A stretch of DNA of 6,421 nt from Candidatus Saccharimonadia bacterium (GTDB lineage Bacteria; Patescibacteriota; Saccharimonadia; Saccharimonadales; Saccharimonadaceae): the NCBI GenBank assembly GCA_023257755.1, contig JALRBM010000051.1, positions 1 to 6,421 of the forward strand. The letters are read 5' to 3'. The notes under the pieces were generated by a model. That model saw only the letters and a list, made by a program, of their open reading frames with translations. It had not been told where the DNA came from and ran no database searches. Shown piece by piece: positions 1 through 4,898 of the stretch; within the stretch, counting starts at the first letter, position 1, and each line of letters begins with the position of its first letter. Position numbers and translations under genes: made by a program.

Positions 1-355
1 GATCAACCTTTTGGACGACGAGCTGCGCGATCCGGTCCCCCTTCTCTACAACGAAAGCTTCTTCAGGATCGTGGTTAATAAGAATCACCTTTAGCTCTCC
101 CCGATAGCCGGCGTCTATCGTTCCGGGCGTGTTAACCATCGAGATGCCGTGCTTGATAGCCAGTCCCGATCGAGGCTGGACAAAGGCCGCGTAGCCTTCA
201 GGAATTGCAAGGGCAAGCCCCGTTCCGACAAGCGCTCTCTCACCGGGGCCAAGTGTCACCGCCTCCGTACTATATAAATCGGCACCTGCATCGGTCGCGT
301 GGGCAAAGCTTGGCAGTTTTGCATCGTTATTAAGCCGTTGGATTAAAATCTCCAT
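1..355 (-). CDS. dut: dUTP diphosphatase (dUTPase), 3' end beyond window
   Basis: Cytosolic trimeric dUTPase, hydrolysing dUTP to dUMP and pyrophosphate; this keeps uracil out of DNA and supplies dUMP for dTMP synthesis. The first 118 residues are visible and four of the five family motifs are present in order: motif 1 DAGADLYS (22-29), motif 2 PRSGLAIKHG (61-70), motif 3 NTPGTIDAGYRGEL (75-88, with the catalytic Asp81 and base-stacking Tyr84), and motif 4 GDRIAQLVV (106-114). The glycine-rich motif 5 and the stop lie outside the window, which fits a normal length of about 140-150 residues. The start at 355 is supported by a strong Shine-Dalgarno (GGGAGGT on the minus strand, 360-366) five bases upstream. 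It follows the Pr6Pr-like gene on the same strand with a 27-base gap, so read-through is possible, but a separate -10 (377-382) is also visible. Identification is firm. Confidence 0.96.
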   Translation of the reverse strand, partial: MEILIQRLNNDAKLPSFAHATDAGADLYSTEAVTLGPGERALVGTGLALAIPEGYAAFVQPRSGLAIKHGISMVNTPGTIDAGYRGELKVILINHDPEEAFVVEKGDRIAQLVVQKVD

Positions 356-359
356 ATTT

Positions 360-366
360 ACCTCCC
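360..366 (-). promoter_or_regulatory. Shine-Dalgarno of dut
   Basis: Minus-strand GGGAGGT ends five bases before the dut ATG. It is one of only three strong ribosome binding sites in the window, which contrasts with the genes that appear leaderless. Confidence 0.85.
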
Positions 367-376
367 GTTCTAGGCT

Positions 377-382
377 AGTATA
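377..382 (-). promoter_or_regulatory. Candidate -10 box for dut
   Basis: Minus-strand TATACT (5/6 match to TATAAT) directly abuts the stop codon of the upstream membrane protein gene (383-385). Initiation about seven bases downstream would give a leader of roughly 15 nt carrying the Shine-Dalgarno. No good -35 and no TGN extension are visible, so this is a moderate prediction. Confidence 0.45.
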
Positions 383-988
383 CTACGACAGCTTTCTCAT
401 CCTACGAAGCAGCAGCCACACCACCCCGAGTGCAACTACCGTGATCGCGAGACTTATCAGTACTACCCCGACATAGCCATTCTTGTCAGGATTAAGAAAA
501 GGATAAGGATACCATCCGACAATCGATCCGCGAATAAGGCTGTAGGCTAAGTACGTAAGCGGGTACGCAAGCCATATCAGCGCCCGGCGCCACGTCAGTG
601 TTACCTTTGGTGGATCAATTAGCCAGTCCACCAGAAGCGCGACAGGCATAATATAATGCAGGACGATATTATCCCATGGAAGCGCCGTCAGCGACTCATA
701 TCCCGATAGAAGTATCGCGAATACGACACCCGTCATTACCATGTAAAGTGTTGCCGCGCCGCGAAGAAGTGCTAGTCCCGTCCCACTCTTACGACGGGAT
801 ACCATCCACGCGCCAATAAGCAATGAAAACGCCGCAATAATATTACTCTCGATCGTGAAATAACTAAAGAAGTTCGCCGGATTAAAATTACCGCGCGCTG
901 AGATGACGATGATTTCCGTCATCACCGCACTGAGGCCCAGTAGGCCAAAGAACGTTTTGTAATAAACGAGCCATTTTTTACTTTGCAT
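383..988 (-). CDS. Pr6Pr family membrane protein, six TM helices
   Basis: A 201-residue polytopic inner-membrane protein with no enzyme motif that I recognise. Six hydrophobic segments are seen at about 11-31, 38-63, 71-96, 106-124, 133-153 and 171-196, and the C-terminus is basic (RRMRKLS). The FTIESN motif at the start of helix 2 (44-49), the HYIMP...DW signature of helix 4 (111-122) and the YPLTYLAYSLIRG segment (142-154) followed by WYPYPFLNP are typical of Pr6Pr (FAR-17a/AIG1-like) bacterial membrane proteins. The function of the bacterial family is unknown; related eukaryotic proteins hydrolyse fatty-acid esters of hydroxy fatty acids, but that cannot be transferred here with confidence. 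The ATG at 988 has no usable Shine-Dalgarno. A weak extended -10 (TGG-TTAAAT) ends six bases upstream, suggesting a leaderless transcript. It is divergent from the DUF4287 gene, and dut follows on the same strand. Confidence 0.82.
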   Translation of the reverse strand: MQSKKWLVYYKTFFGLLGLSAVMTEIIVISARGNFNPANFFSYFTIESNIIAAFSLLIGAWMVSRRKSGTGLALLRGAATLYMVMTGVVFAILLSGYESLTALPWDNIVLHYIMPVALLVDWLIDPPKVTLTWRRALIWLAYPLTYLAYSLIRGSIVGWYPYPFLNPDKNGYVGVVLISLAITVVALGVVWLLLRRMRKLS

Positions 989-994
989 GGCTTC

Positions 995-1003
995 ATTTAA
1001 CCA
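995..1003 (-). promoter_or_regulatory. Weak extended -10 for the Pr6Pr-like gene (leaderless candidate)
   Basis: Minus-strand TGG followed by TTAAAT (4/6, lacking the important A at position 2) ends six bases before the ATG at 988. A 4/6 -35 match TATACA lies at 1018-1023 with 17-bp spacing. The spacing matches the stronger examples elsewhere in the window, but the hexamer itself is poor. It overlaps the -35 of the opposite promoter. Confidence 0.4.
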
Positions 1004-1025
1004 TAAGTGCTTCGGGCTGTATAAT
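997..1025 (+). promoter_or_regulatory. Sigma70-type promoter of the DUF4287 operon
   Basis: A -35 TTAACC (997-1002, 4/6) and a perfect -10 TATAAT (1020-1025) are separated by 17 bp. The -10 ends seven bases before the ATG at 1033, so initiation at the usual distance falls on or next to the A of the ATG, predicting a leaderless mRNA. No Shine-Dalgarno exists in the gap. Confidence 0.75.
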
Positions 1026-1032
1026 AAATACT

Positions 1033-1572
1033 ATGACAAAACCAGCTAATATTCCGGGAATAGAAAAGGCAACCAATAAACCCTGGGAGGAATGGGTCGA
1101 AATCATTGATGCTTTCGGTGGGCGCGAACTCCCCCATAAACAAATCGCCGAAAAAGTCTACGCCATGGGCATTGACGGCTGGTGGACGCAAAGCATCACC
1201 GTCGCCTACGAACAGCACATCGGCAGACGCGAACCCGGACAAAAAAATGACGGCACCTATGAACTGAGTGTGACAAAAACTCTCGATGGATCACGGGACG
1301 ACGCCATGCGTGCGTGGGAGGAGCATATCAAAGATCTGAAGAAGTTTAACGGTATCGAACCTTCTGATCCGCCAAAGGTAAGTACGACGGATCGCTGGCA
1401 CCACTGGACATGTTCACTCGCCGACGAAACAAGGGTGACTGTCGACGCCTGGGAAAAAGCACCGGGCAAGGCGGGTGTCGCCCTTACCCACACCAAGCTC
1501 CCCAGCAAAGAAGCAAAAGAGATGTGGCATACCTACTGGAAAGGGCTGATCGATCGGCTGGATAATCATTAG
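1033..1572 (+). CDS. DUF4287 domain protein with C-terminal AHSA1/SRPBCC-like domain
   Basis: A 179-residue soluble protein with two parts. Residues about 1-72 match DUF4287: WEEWVEIIDAFGGRELPHKQIA, then the hallmark GWWTQSITVAYEQHIGRREPGQ (49-70). Residues about 76-177 look like an AHSA1/SRPBCC (START-like) fold: alternating strands (TYELSVTKTLDG, RWHHWTCSL, ETRVTVDAWE, KAGVALTHTKLPS) and a terminal helix ending in MWHTYWKGLIDRL, typical of SRPBCC C-termini. DUF4287 has no established biochemical role; SRPBCC domains form a hydrophobic ligand pocket, and AHSA1 homologues include Hsp90 co-chaperones, but neither role is demonstrated here. The start is set by the perfect TATAAT seven bases upstream and the lack of an alternative. 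It is the first gene of a two-gene unit; the DoxX-like gene starts seven bases after its stop. Confidence 0.85.
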   Translation: MTKPANIPGIEKATNKPWEEWVEIIDAFGGRELPHKQIAEKVYAMGIDGWWTQSITVAYEQHIGRREPGQKNDGTYELSVTKTLDGSRDDAMRAWEEHIKDLKKFNGIEPSDPPKVSTTDRWHHWTCSLADETRVTVDAWEKAPGKAGVALTHTKLPSKEAKEMWHTYWKGLIDRLDNH

Positions 1573-1579
1573 AAGTATT

Positions 1580-2044
1580 ATGAATAAGCGACTCCAGGCT
1601 TTAGACAGAACAATCATTTCTACCGCAAAAAGAGTGTACATTCCTTTCGCGCGAGGGGCTTTTTTCATTGTTTTCTTTTATTTCGGCTTTTTAAAACTAC
1701 TCGGCCTGAGCCCGGCATCGCCGCTCGCTGAAGCCCTTACCACTAAAACGGTCGGCATGCAGTATTTTGACGTTCTCTTTATTATTTTGGCGGTTCTTGA
1801 GTGTCTCATCGGTATTTTGTTCCTTATCCCGAAAGCGACTCGAATCGTGATCCTTCTTCTCGCACTACATATGCTAGTGGTCTGTTCACCGCTTATACTC
1901 GTGCCCGACCAGGTGTGGAGCGGCTTCTTGGTGCCTAATCTGGAGGGCCAGTACATTATCAAAAACATTGCGCTGGTTGCGATTGCACTGGGGATCGCGG
2001 CTAGTGTCGCCCCTCTCGAAAAGAAAGTTCTTAAGAAAAGCTAA
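1580..2044 (+). CDS. DoxX/YkgB-like small membrane protein
   Basis: A 154-residue membrane protein with four predicted helices, about 24-43, 63-84, 88-109 and 126-145, between a basic N-terminus and a KKVLKKS tail. The YFGFLKLLGLSP segment (34-45), a short periplasmic-type loop, LECLIGILFLIPKATR (73-88) and GQYIIKNIAL (123-132) resemble DoxX and the related DUF417/YkgB proteins. These are linked in some bacteria to redox or respiratory functions, but the role of this member is unknown. A weak Shine-Dalgarno (AGAAG, 1571-1575) overlaps the upstream stop codon, so translation is probably coupled to the DUF4287 gene. Its TAA overlaps the TAG of the convergent HTH gene, leaving no room for a terminator. 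The family call is by pattern only and moderately sure. Confidence 0.75.
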   Translation: MNKRLQALDRTIISTAKRVYIPFARGAFFIVFFYFGFLKLLGLSPASPLAEALTTKTVGMQYFDVLFIILAVLECLIGILFLIPKATRIVILLLALHMLVVCSPLILVPDQVWSGFLVPNLEGQYIIKNIALVAIALGIAASVAPLEKKVLKKS

Positions 2045-2244
2045 TCGTTTCGATATTCTAAAATGTCGCCCGGCTGACAATTCAAAGCTTTGCAGATAGC
2101 CTGCAAGGTAGACAGCCGTACCGCCCGCGCTTTACCGCTTTTTAAGATGGATAGGTTAGCGATCGTAATTCCCACTTCCTCCGATAGCTGCGTCAGGGTC
2201 ATCCCTTCTCTGGTTAACACCTCGTCAAGCTTTATTATGATCAT
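2041..2244 (-). CDS. YozG-like Cro/CI-type HTH transcriptional regulator
   Basis: A 67-residue single-domain DNA-binding protein of the XRE/Cro-CI superfamily, nearly canonical for the YozG-like group: MIIIKLDEVL, MTLTQLSEEVGITIANLSILKSGKARAVRLSTLQAICKALNCQPGDILEY. The helix-turn-helix is about residues 17-36, with the recognition helix around ITIANLSILKSGK (26-38). Proteins of this group are very often encoded directly next to a DUF2975 membrane protein, as here, where the ATG lies one base after the DUF2975 stop. No Shine-Dalgarno or -10 is found just upstream, so translation probably depends on coupling. Likely role: local repressor or regulator of its own operon, perhaps through the inverted repeat at 2743-2763 (inference). 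The last codons overlap the stop of the convergent gene. Confidence 0.93.
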   Translation of the reverse strand: MIIIKLDEVLTREGMTLTQLSEEVGITIANLSILKSGKARAVRLSTLQAICKALNCQPGDILEYRND

Positions 2245-2245
2245 A

Positions 2246-2725
2246 TTAAACCGTCAAATCATTCTCTGATTTTATAGCCATCGCACTTTCGAGTAGCCTC
2301 TGCAAAACAGCCGCGAGCACCGACAAGGTCAGGGATGCAAACGCAATGATAAGCCCGATCAAAAGCACCCCGGGTGCATCGTCGTAATCAGCAACGAGAT
2401 AAATATATGGCATGCCGGCCGCGTACATCATCCCAATAAGCAGAGCACAGTATTTAATGATCTTTAGGGCCTTCACCGACGCTTTAGAAAAAGCATTGCC
2501 CCTGTCTATGCAACTCAACAACTTTAGCACCTGGTATACCGCGATAAAGAAAGGGACAGCAGTCACGTATAGCCCTAGCAAAATTGGCTTATACCCGCCG
2601 GTGTTTTCGTGAGCGATTCCTGCCGGCAGGATGAAGATGCATACGGCGAGGATAGCCAAACCAATGATAGAAACTGCGATCCTTAGGAGCACCGTAGAGC
2701 CTTGTCGGATAGTAACTTTTTTCAT
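2246..2725 (-). CDS. DUF2975 domain membrane protein
   Basis: A 159-residue inner-membrane protein with four predicted helices: about 11-36, 47-69, 89-112 and 118-146. The cytoplasmic linker CIDRGNAFSKASVKALKIIKYCALLIG (72-98), with its FSKASVKALK core, is the diagnostic part of DUF2975. The biochemical function is unknown; the recurring pairing with a small YozG-like HTH protein suggests a membrane component whose expression, or whose partner's activity, responds to an envelope or growth signal (inference). The start at 2725 is supported by an extended -10 (TGA-TATACT) ending six bases upstream and the absence of a Shine-Dalgarno, implying a leaderless mRNA. It is first in the operon; the HTH gene follows after one base. 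The upstream HEAT-repeat gene is on the same strand, 43 bases away. Confidence 0.9.
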   Translation of the reverse strand: MKKVTIRQGSTVLLRIAVSIIGLAILAVCIFILPAGIAHENTGGYKPILLGLYVTAVPFFIAVYQVLKLLSCIDRGNAFSKASVKALKIIKYCALLIGMMYAAGMPYIYLVADYDDAPGVLLIGLIIAFASLTLSVLAAVLQRLLESAMAIKSENDLTV

Positions 2726-2731
2726 ATTCTC

Positions 2732-2740
2732 AGTATATCA
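2732..2740 (-). promoter_or_regulatory. Extended -10 promoter of the DUF2975-HTH operon
   Basis: Minus-strand TGA-TATACT is an extended -10 (hexamer 5/6) that ends six bases before the ATG at 2725, so transcription should start at or beside the start codon. No good -35 is seen at 17 bp; that position is occupied by an inverted repeat. Confidence 0.68.
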
Positions 2741-2742
2741 GG

Positions 2743-2763
2743 TTTTATCGTTATTCGATAAAA
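2743..2763. promoter_or_regulatory. Inverted repeat, putative operator of the DUF2975-HTH operon
   Basis: Perfect 8-bp arms TTTTATCG (2743-2750) and CGATAAAA (2756-2763) flank TTATT. The site starts two bases upstream of the extended -10 and covers the -35 region of the minus-strand promoter. A small HTH regulator is encoded in the operon that this promoter drives, so an autoregulatory operator is the simplest reading (inference). It is unlikely to be a terminator for the HEAT-repeat gene because the stem has only two G-C pairs and no T-run follows. Confidence 0.55.
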
Positions 2764-2768
2764 TAGTT

Positions 2769-3302
2769 CTAAGAATGAGTAACGATATCGAGATGCTTAT
2801 CGGCCTTTCGGACGACGGATTTTGATTTGTGGGTTTGCTGAATTTTGAGAAGACGAATAAACTCTGATGCAGCGAAGTCACCCCTCGTCACAAAAGCGGC
2901 CAATGTATCCATTGCATTCGCTGCTGCAATCCAATCAACTTCATTTGTAGACAAAAGCTTCCGTAGCCAGTCGAGCGCTTGTTTCTTTTGTGAATTTTGC
3001 AGGGAAACCTGCGAATAGATTTGTGCTATATGCCATTGTATTGACGGCTGCGTACTCGCCGAAAGCTCGCTCTGAAGCCTATGGATGTAAGGTTTGATCC
3101 AGTCGGGATGGACGCGGCACACTTTTTCAAAAGCATCCGCCGCCCTCATCCTCACCCATGCATCGTCACTGAACATGCAATCATAAAGCGCCACCAAGAA
3201 CTCCCTGTTGCCAAGAATTTCTTTGACGACTTCGTCCACTTTCCCCAATGAATTGGACTTGCCGCCTACAGAAAGCCGTTTCTCAAAACCTTTACCCTGC
3301 AT
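2769..3302 (-). CDS. HEAT-repeat domain protein
   Basis: A 177-residue (from this start) all-helical, soluble protein of unknown function. Paired amphipathic helices recur: EFLVALYDCMFSDDAWVRMRAADAFEKVCRVHPDWIKPY, then PSIQWHIAQIYSQVS...KKQALDWLRKLL, WIAAANAMDTLAAF and KSVVRKADKHLDIV. The 'DD.WVRMRAADAFEKV' and 'W.IAQI' units are typical of HEAT/ARM solenoids, which act as protein- or nucleic-acid-binding scaffolds. There is no catalytic motif. An in-frame ATG exists at 3326, but I prefer 3302 because a TGG-TATGAT extended -10 ends six bases upstream of it, exactly as at other genes here; this promoter lies inside the longer reading. It is divergent from the membrane protein gene at 3346. Confidence 0.8.
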   Translation of the reverse strand: MQGKGFEKRLSVGGKSNSLGKVDEVVKEILGNREFLVALYDCMFSDDAWVRMRAADAFEKVCRVHPDWIKPYIHRLQSELSASTQPSIQWHIAQIYSQVSLQNSQKKQALDWLRKLLSTNEVDWIAAANAMDTLAAFVTRGDFAASEFIRLLKIQQTHKSKSVVRKADKHLDIVTHS

Positions 3303-3308
3303 ATGCCC

Positions 3309-3317
3309 ATCATACCA
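3309..3317 (-). promoter_or_regulatory. Extended -10 promoter of the HEAT-repeat gene
   Basis: Minus-strand TGG-TATGAT (hexamer 5/6) ends six bases before the ATG at 3302. This predicts a leaderless transcript and decides the start codon against the upstream ATG at 3326. No -35 is recognisable. Confidence 0.62.
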
Positions 3318-3330
3318 TCCGATCATGCCA

Positions 3331-3339
3331 TGCTATAGT
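3331..3339 (+). promoter_or_regulatory. Extended -10 promoter of the membrane protein-Nudix operon
   Basis: TGC-TATAGT (hexamer 5/6 with TG extension) ends six bases before the ATG at 3346, again predicting leaderless mRNA. It lies over the expected -35 position of the opposite promoter at 3309-3317, so the two are likely to compete for RNA polymerase. Confidence 0.68.
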
Positions 3340-3345
3340 TAACAT

Positions 3346-3831
3346 ATGACGCTTTCCCGAAGTTCTCGAAACCTAATGATCGTTACCCTTGTGCCGATAA
3401 CCCTGGCTGTTTTTTATACGGCATACATTGCCTCGCAATCGCTCGCGGCGCTCGAACCAATGACTCTCATTATCTTTTTAGGGTCGGTAGCAACATTAGC
3501 GTACATTATCAGCACGATCAAGACGATGGTAGGCAACGAGCCCGTATCGCGCATGGTCATCGTCCTTGGCATCCTCTTCGGAGTGGTGGGCTATGCCGGG
3601 CTGGCGCTTCTCGCCTACGGCGCCTATCAAGACGCGACCGGCATGTACTGTACCGGCTTTTTTGGTTCAAAAGCATCCTGTACGCTTGGTCCTGTACTCA
3701 TCCTTCTTGTCCTATTCCATCACCCTATCGTTATGGGTATTATGGGACTGCTTGCAATCACCGCCATGTTCCTTCAGGTTAAAATAGCCTCCAAAGGCAG
3801 CGCCCCGTCTAAGAAAGAAAAGGAATCCTAG
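3346..3831 (+). CDS. Uncharacterised four-helix membrane protein
   Basis: A 161-residue membrane protein that I cannot place in a named family. Hydrophobic stretches are at about 9-30, 37-58, 69-94 and 114-146, preceded by a short basic N-terminus and followed by a charged tail (SKGSAPSKKEKES) that is probably cytoplasmic. The loop between helices 3 and 4 contains two cysteines (102 and 112, in YCTGFFGSKASC), which, with an even number of helices and inside termini, would face outside and could form a disulfide (inference). The ATG at 3346 is set by an extended -10 six bases upstream. The Nudix gene begins seven bases after its stop, so the two are probably one transcript. No conserved catalytic residue can be argued. 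Confidence 0.75.
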   Translation: MTLSRSSRNLMIVTLVPITLAVFYTAYIASQSLAALEPMTLIIFLGSVATLAYIISTIKTMVGNEPVSRMVIVLGILFGVVGYAGLALLAYGAYQDATGMYCTGFFGSKASCTLGPVLILLVLFHHPIVMGIMGLLAITAMFLQVKIASKGSAPSKKEKES

Positions 3832-3838
3832 CAGCCAT

Positions 3839-4381
3839 ATGAGTGAAATTCTTGATATCGTCAACGCCCAAGATGAGATAATAGGCCAAGCCGACCGCGA
3901 CGAAGTCCACCGGACAGGCCTCTTATGTCGTCTGGTCTACGTATGCTTTTACACACCCAATGGAGAAATCATCCTACAAAGACGAGGTATGGCTAAGAAA
4001 AATGATCCAGGAAAGCTGACGACAACTGTCAGCGGTCATGTTGGAAGTGGTCAAAACTATATAGACGCCGCGATACGAGAAACCTATGAAGAAACAGGCA
4101 TAAAACCCGCAAGGGATGCCCTGACCAATCTAGGCGTCATAAGAGCCGACTACGTCCAGGGAACATATTTAAGCTACGCAATGCGAGGTTTTTTCGCTTA
4201 TAAATTCACAGGTACGATTGACGACCTTATCGTCGAAGACGGTGACGGCGCGGGATTTGTGAGCCTCCCAATTGATGAGTTGTCAACACGAGTACAAAAA
4301 TTTCCAAATGAGTTTGCCATCGTGCTTGCCACCGAACCCGGAAAGAAACTGATGCAAGACATCAGGCACCTCACGGCTTAA
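3839..4381 (+). CDS. Nudix hydrolase, Idi/YfcD-like
   Basis: A 180-residue soluble Nudix-fold protein predicted to hydrolyse a nucleoside diphosphate linked to another moiety, or a related pyrophosphate; the substrate cannot be read from sequence. The Nudix box spans residues 66-88 (G66, R80-E81, E84-E85, G87-I88), retaining the REXXEE metal-binding core. The upstream glutamate of the consensus GX5EX7REUXEEXGU is Gln72. The N-terminal part (EILDIVNAQDEIIGQADRDEVHRTGLLCRLVYV...LQRR...DPGKLTTTVSGHV) resembles isopentenyl-diphosphate isomerase-type Nudix proteins such as YfcD. The extra active-site residues of a true isomerase are not evident, so a hydrolase is preferred. The start follows the membrane protein stop by seven bases with only a weak, distant purine stretch (3816-3825), suggesting coupled translation. 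The gene ends 17 bases from the convergent SnoaL-like gene, with no terminator visible. Confidence 0.9.
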   Translation: MSEILDIVNAQDEIIGQADRDEVHRTGLLCRLVYVCFYTPNGEIILQRRGMAKKNDPGKLTTTVSGHVGSGQNYIDAAIRETYEETGIKPARDALTNLGVIRADYVQGTYLSYAMRGFFAYKFTGTIDDLIVEDGDGAGFVSLPIDELSTRVQKFPNEFAIVLATEPGKKLMQDIRHLTA

Positions 4382-4398
4382 GATCCAACCAAATCAGT

Positions 4399-4759
4399 CT
4401 AATGTAGTGGCCACGGCCATCCCAGATACGAATCGCACAACCCTTCATCGTTAAATGTCAGCACCCACACATCTCGCCATTTCGAGGGCTTATCAGTCTT
4501 ATAGGTAACGGCCTGATGAACCTCGGCCGTCCGCCCTTCAACCGCAACAATGGTACTTTGTATTTCAAAATCTCCCTGATCAGCACAAACCTTTTCCCAA
4601 AATGCTTGTATCGCGGGGAGTCCTCGGATTGTTTCGCTCCAAGGCGCTTCCTTGTAGGTTGCGTCGGCGGAAAATAGCCCGGTCAGCTTTGCCCCGTCAC
4701 TATCGCGCCACGCCTGCACATATTTTTTCTATCCAACCGCCCACCTGGTCTTGGGTCAT
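4399..4759 (-). pseudogene. SnoaL-like/NTF2 family protein, apparent frameshift near the N-terminus
   Basis: Nuclear transport factor 2-like (SnoaL-like) cone fold; small proteins of unknown ligand. The intact frame 4399-4719 starts with GTG and gives 106 residues (AWRDSDGAKLTGLFSADATYKEAPW, GLPAIQAFWEKV, WRDVWVLTF, LGWPWPLH) but lacks the first half of the opening helix. That missing piece is encoded just upstream in another frame from ATG 4759: MTQDQVGGWIEK. Removing one A from the A6 run (plus-strand T6, 4723-4728) joins them as ...WIEKYVQAWRDSDG..., giving 119 residues with the normal family N-terminus. As written, the ATG frame stops after 19 codons. A TGT-TATAAT promoter sits six bases before ATG 4759, confirming the upstream start. 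The cause could be a homopolymer sequencing error, a real mutation or translational slippage; the first is simplest. Confidence 0.82.
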
Positions 4760-4765
4760 ATTTCT

Positions 4766-4774
4766 ATTATAACA
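4766..4774 (-). promoter_or_regulatory. Extended -10 promoter of the SnoaL-like gene
   Basis: Minus-strand TGT-TATAAT, a perfect hexamer with TG extension, ends six bases before the ATG at 4759. It predicts a leaderless mRNA from that ATG and not from the internal GTG at 4719. Confidence 0.72.
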
Positions 4775-4797
4775 AAGTAAACGGCCCTAAGGCATAT

Positions 4798-4810
4798 GGA
4801 CAAGTTGTCC
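4798..4810. promoter_or_regulatory. 13-bp perfect palindrome, putative operator
   Basis: GGACAA-G-TTGTCC is a perfect inverted repeat with 6-bp arms around one base. It lies in the 139-bp divergent gap between the SnoaL-like gene and the DUF1801 gene, 23 bp upstream of the former's extended -10. Its right arm TTGTCC could also serve as a -35 for the plus strand, but no well-spaced -10 follows. The binding protein is unknown. Confidence 0.45.
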
Positions 4811-4887
4811 TATGAAGCGTATAACTATAGCTACTGATTAAGTTGAGTTTCTCATCCTGATCCACACTACATAACAATTCTTAACAA

Positions 4888-4893
4888 AAGGAG
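4888..4893 (+). promoter_or_regulatory. Shine-Dalgarno of the DUF1801 gene
   Basis: AAGGAG five bases before the ATG at 4899 fixes this start. A leader of unknown length must exist; no convincing -10 was found between 4811 and 4887 (weak candidates TATAAC at 4820 and TATAGC at 4826). Confidence 0.88.
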
Positions 4894-4898
4894 TCACC

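Noticed and set aside
997..1968. Several minus-strand open frames opposite the DUF4287 and DoxX-like genes
   Set aside because: They are antisense shadows without start signals or recognisable domains.
2743..2763. Reading the TTTTATCG/CGATAAAA hairpin as a terminator of the HEAT-repeat gene
   Set aside because: There are only two G-C pairs in each arm and no T-run follows; promoter overlap favours an operator.
3566..3787. Second plus-strand frame inside the four-helix membrane protein gene
   Set aside because: It is nested out of frame in a better-supported gene and has no start signal.
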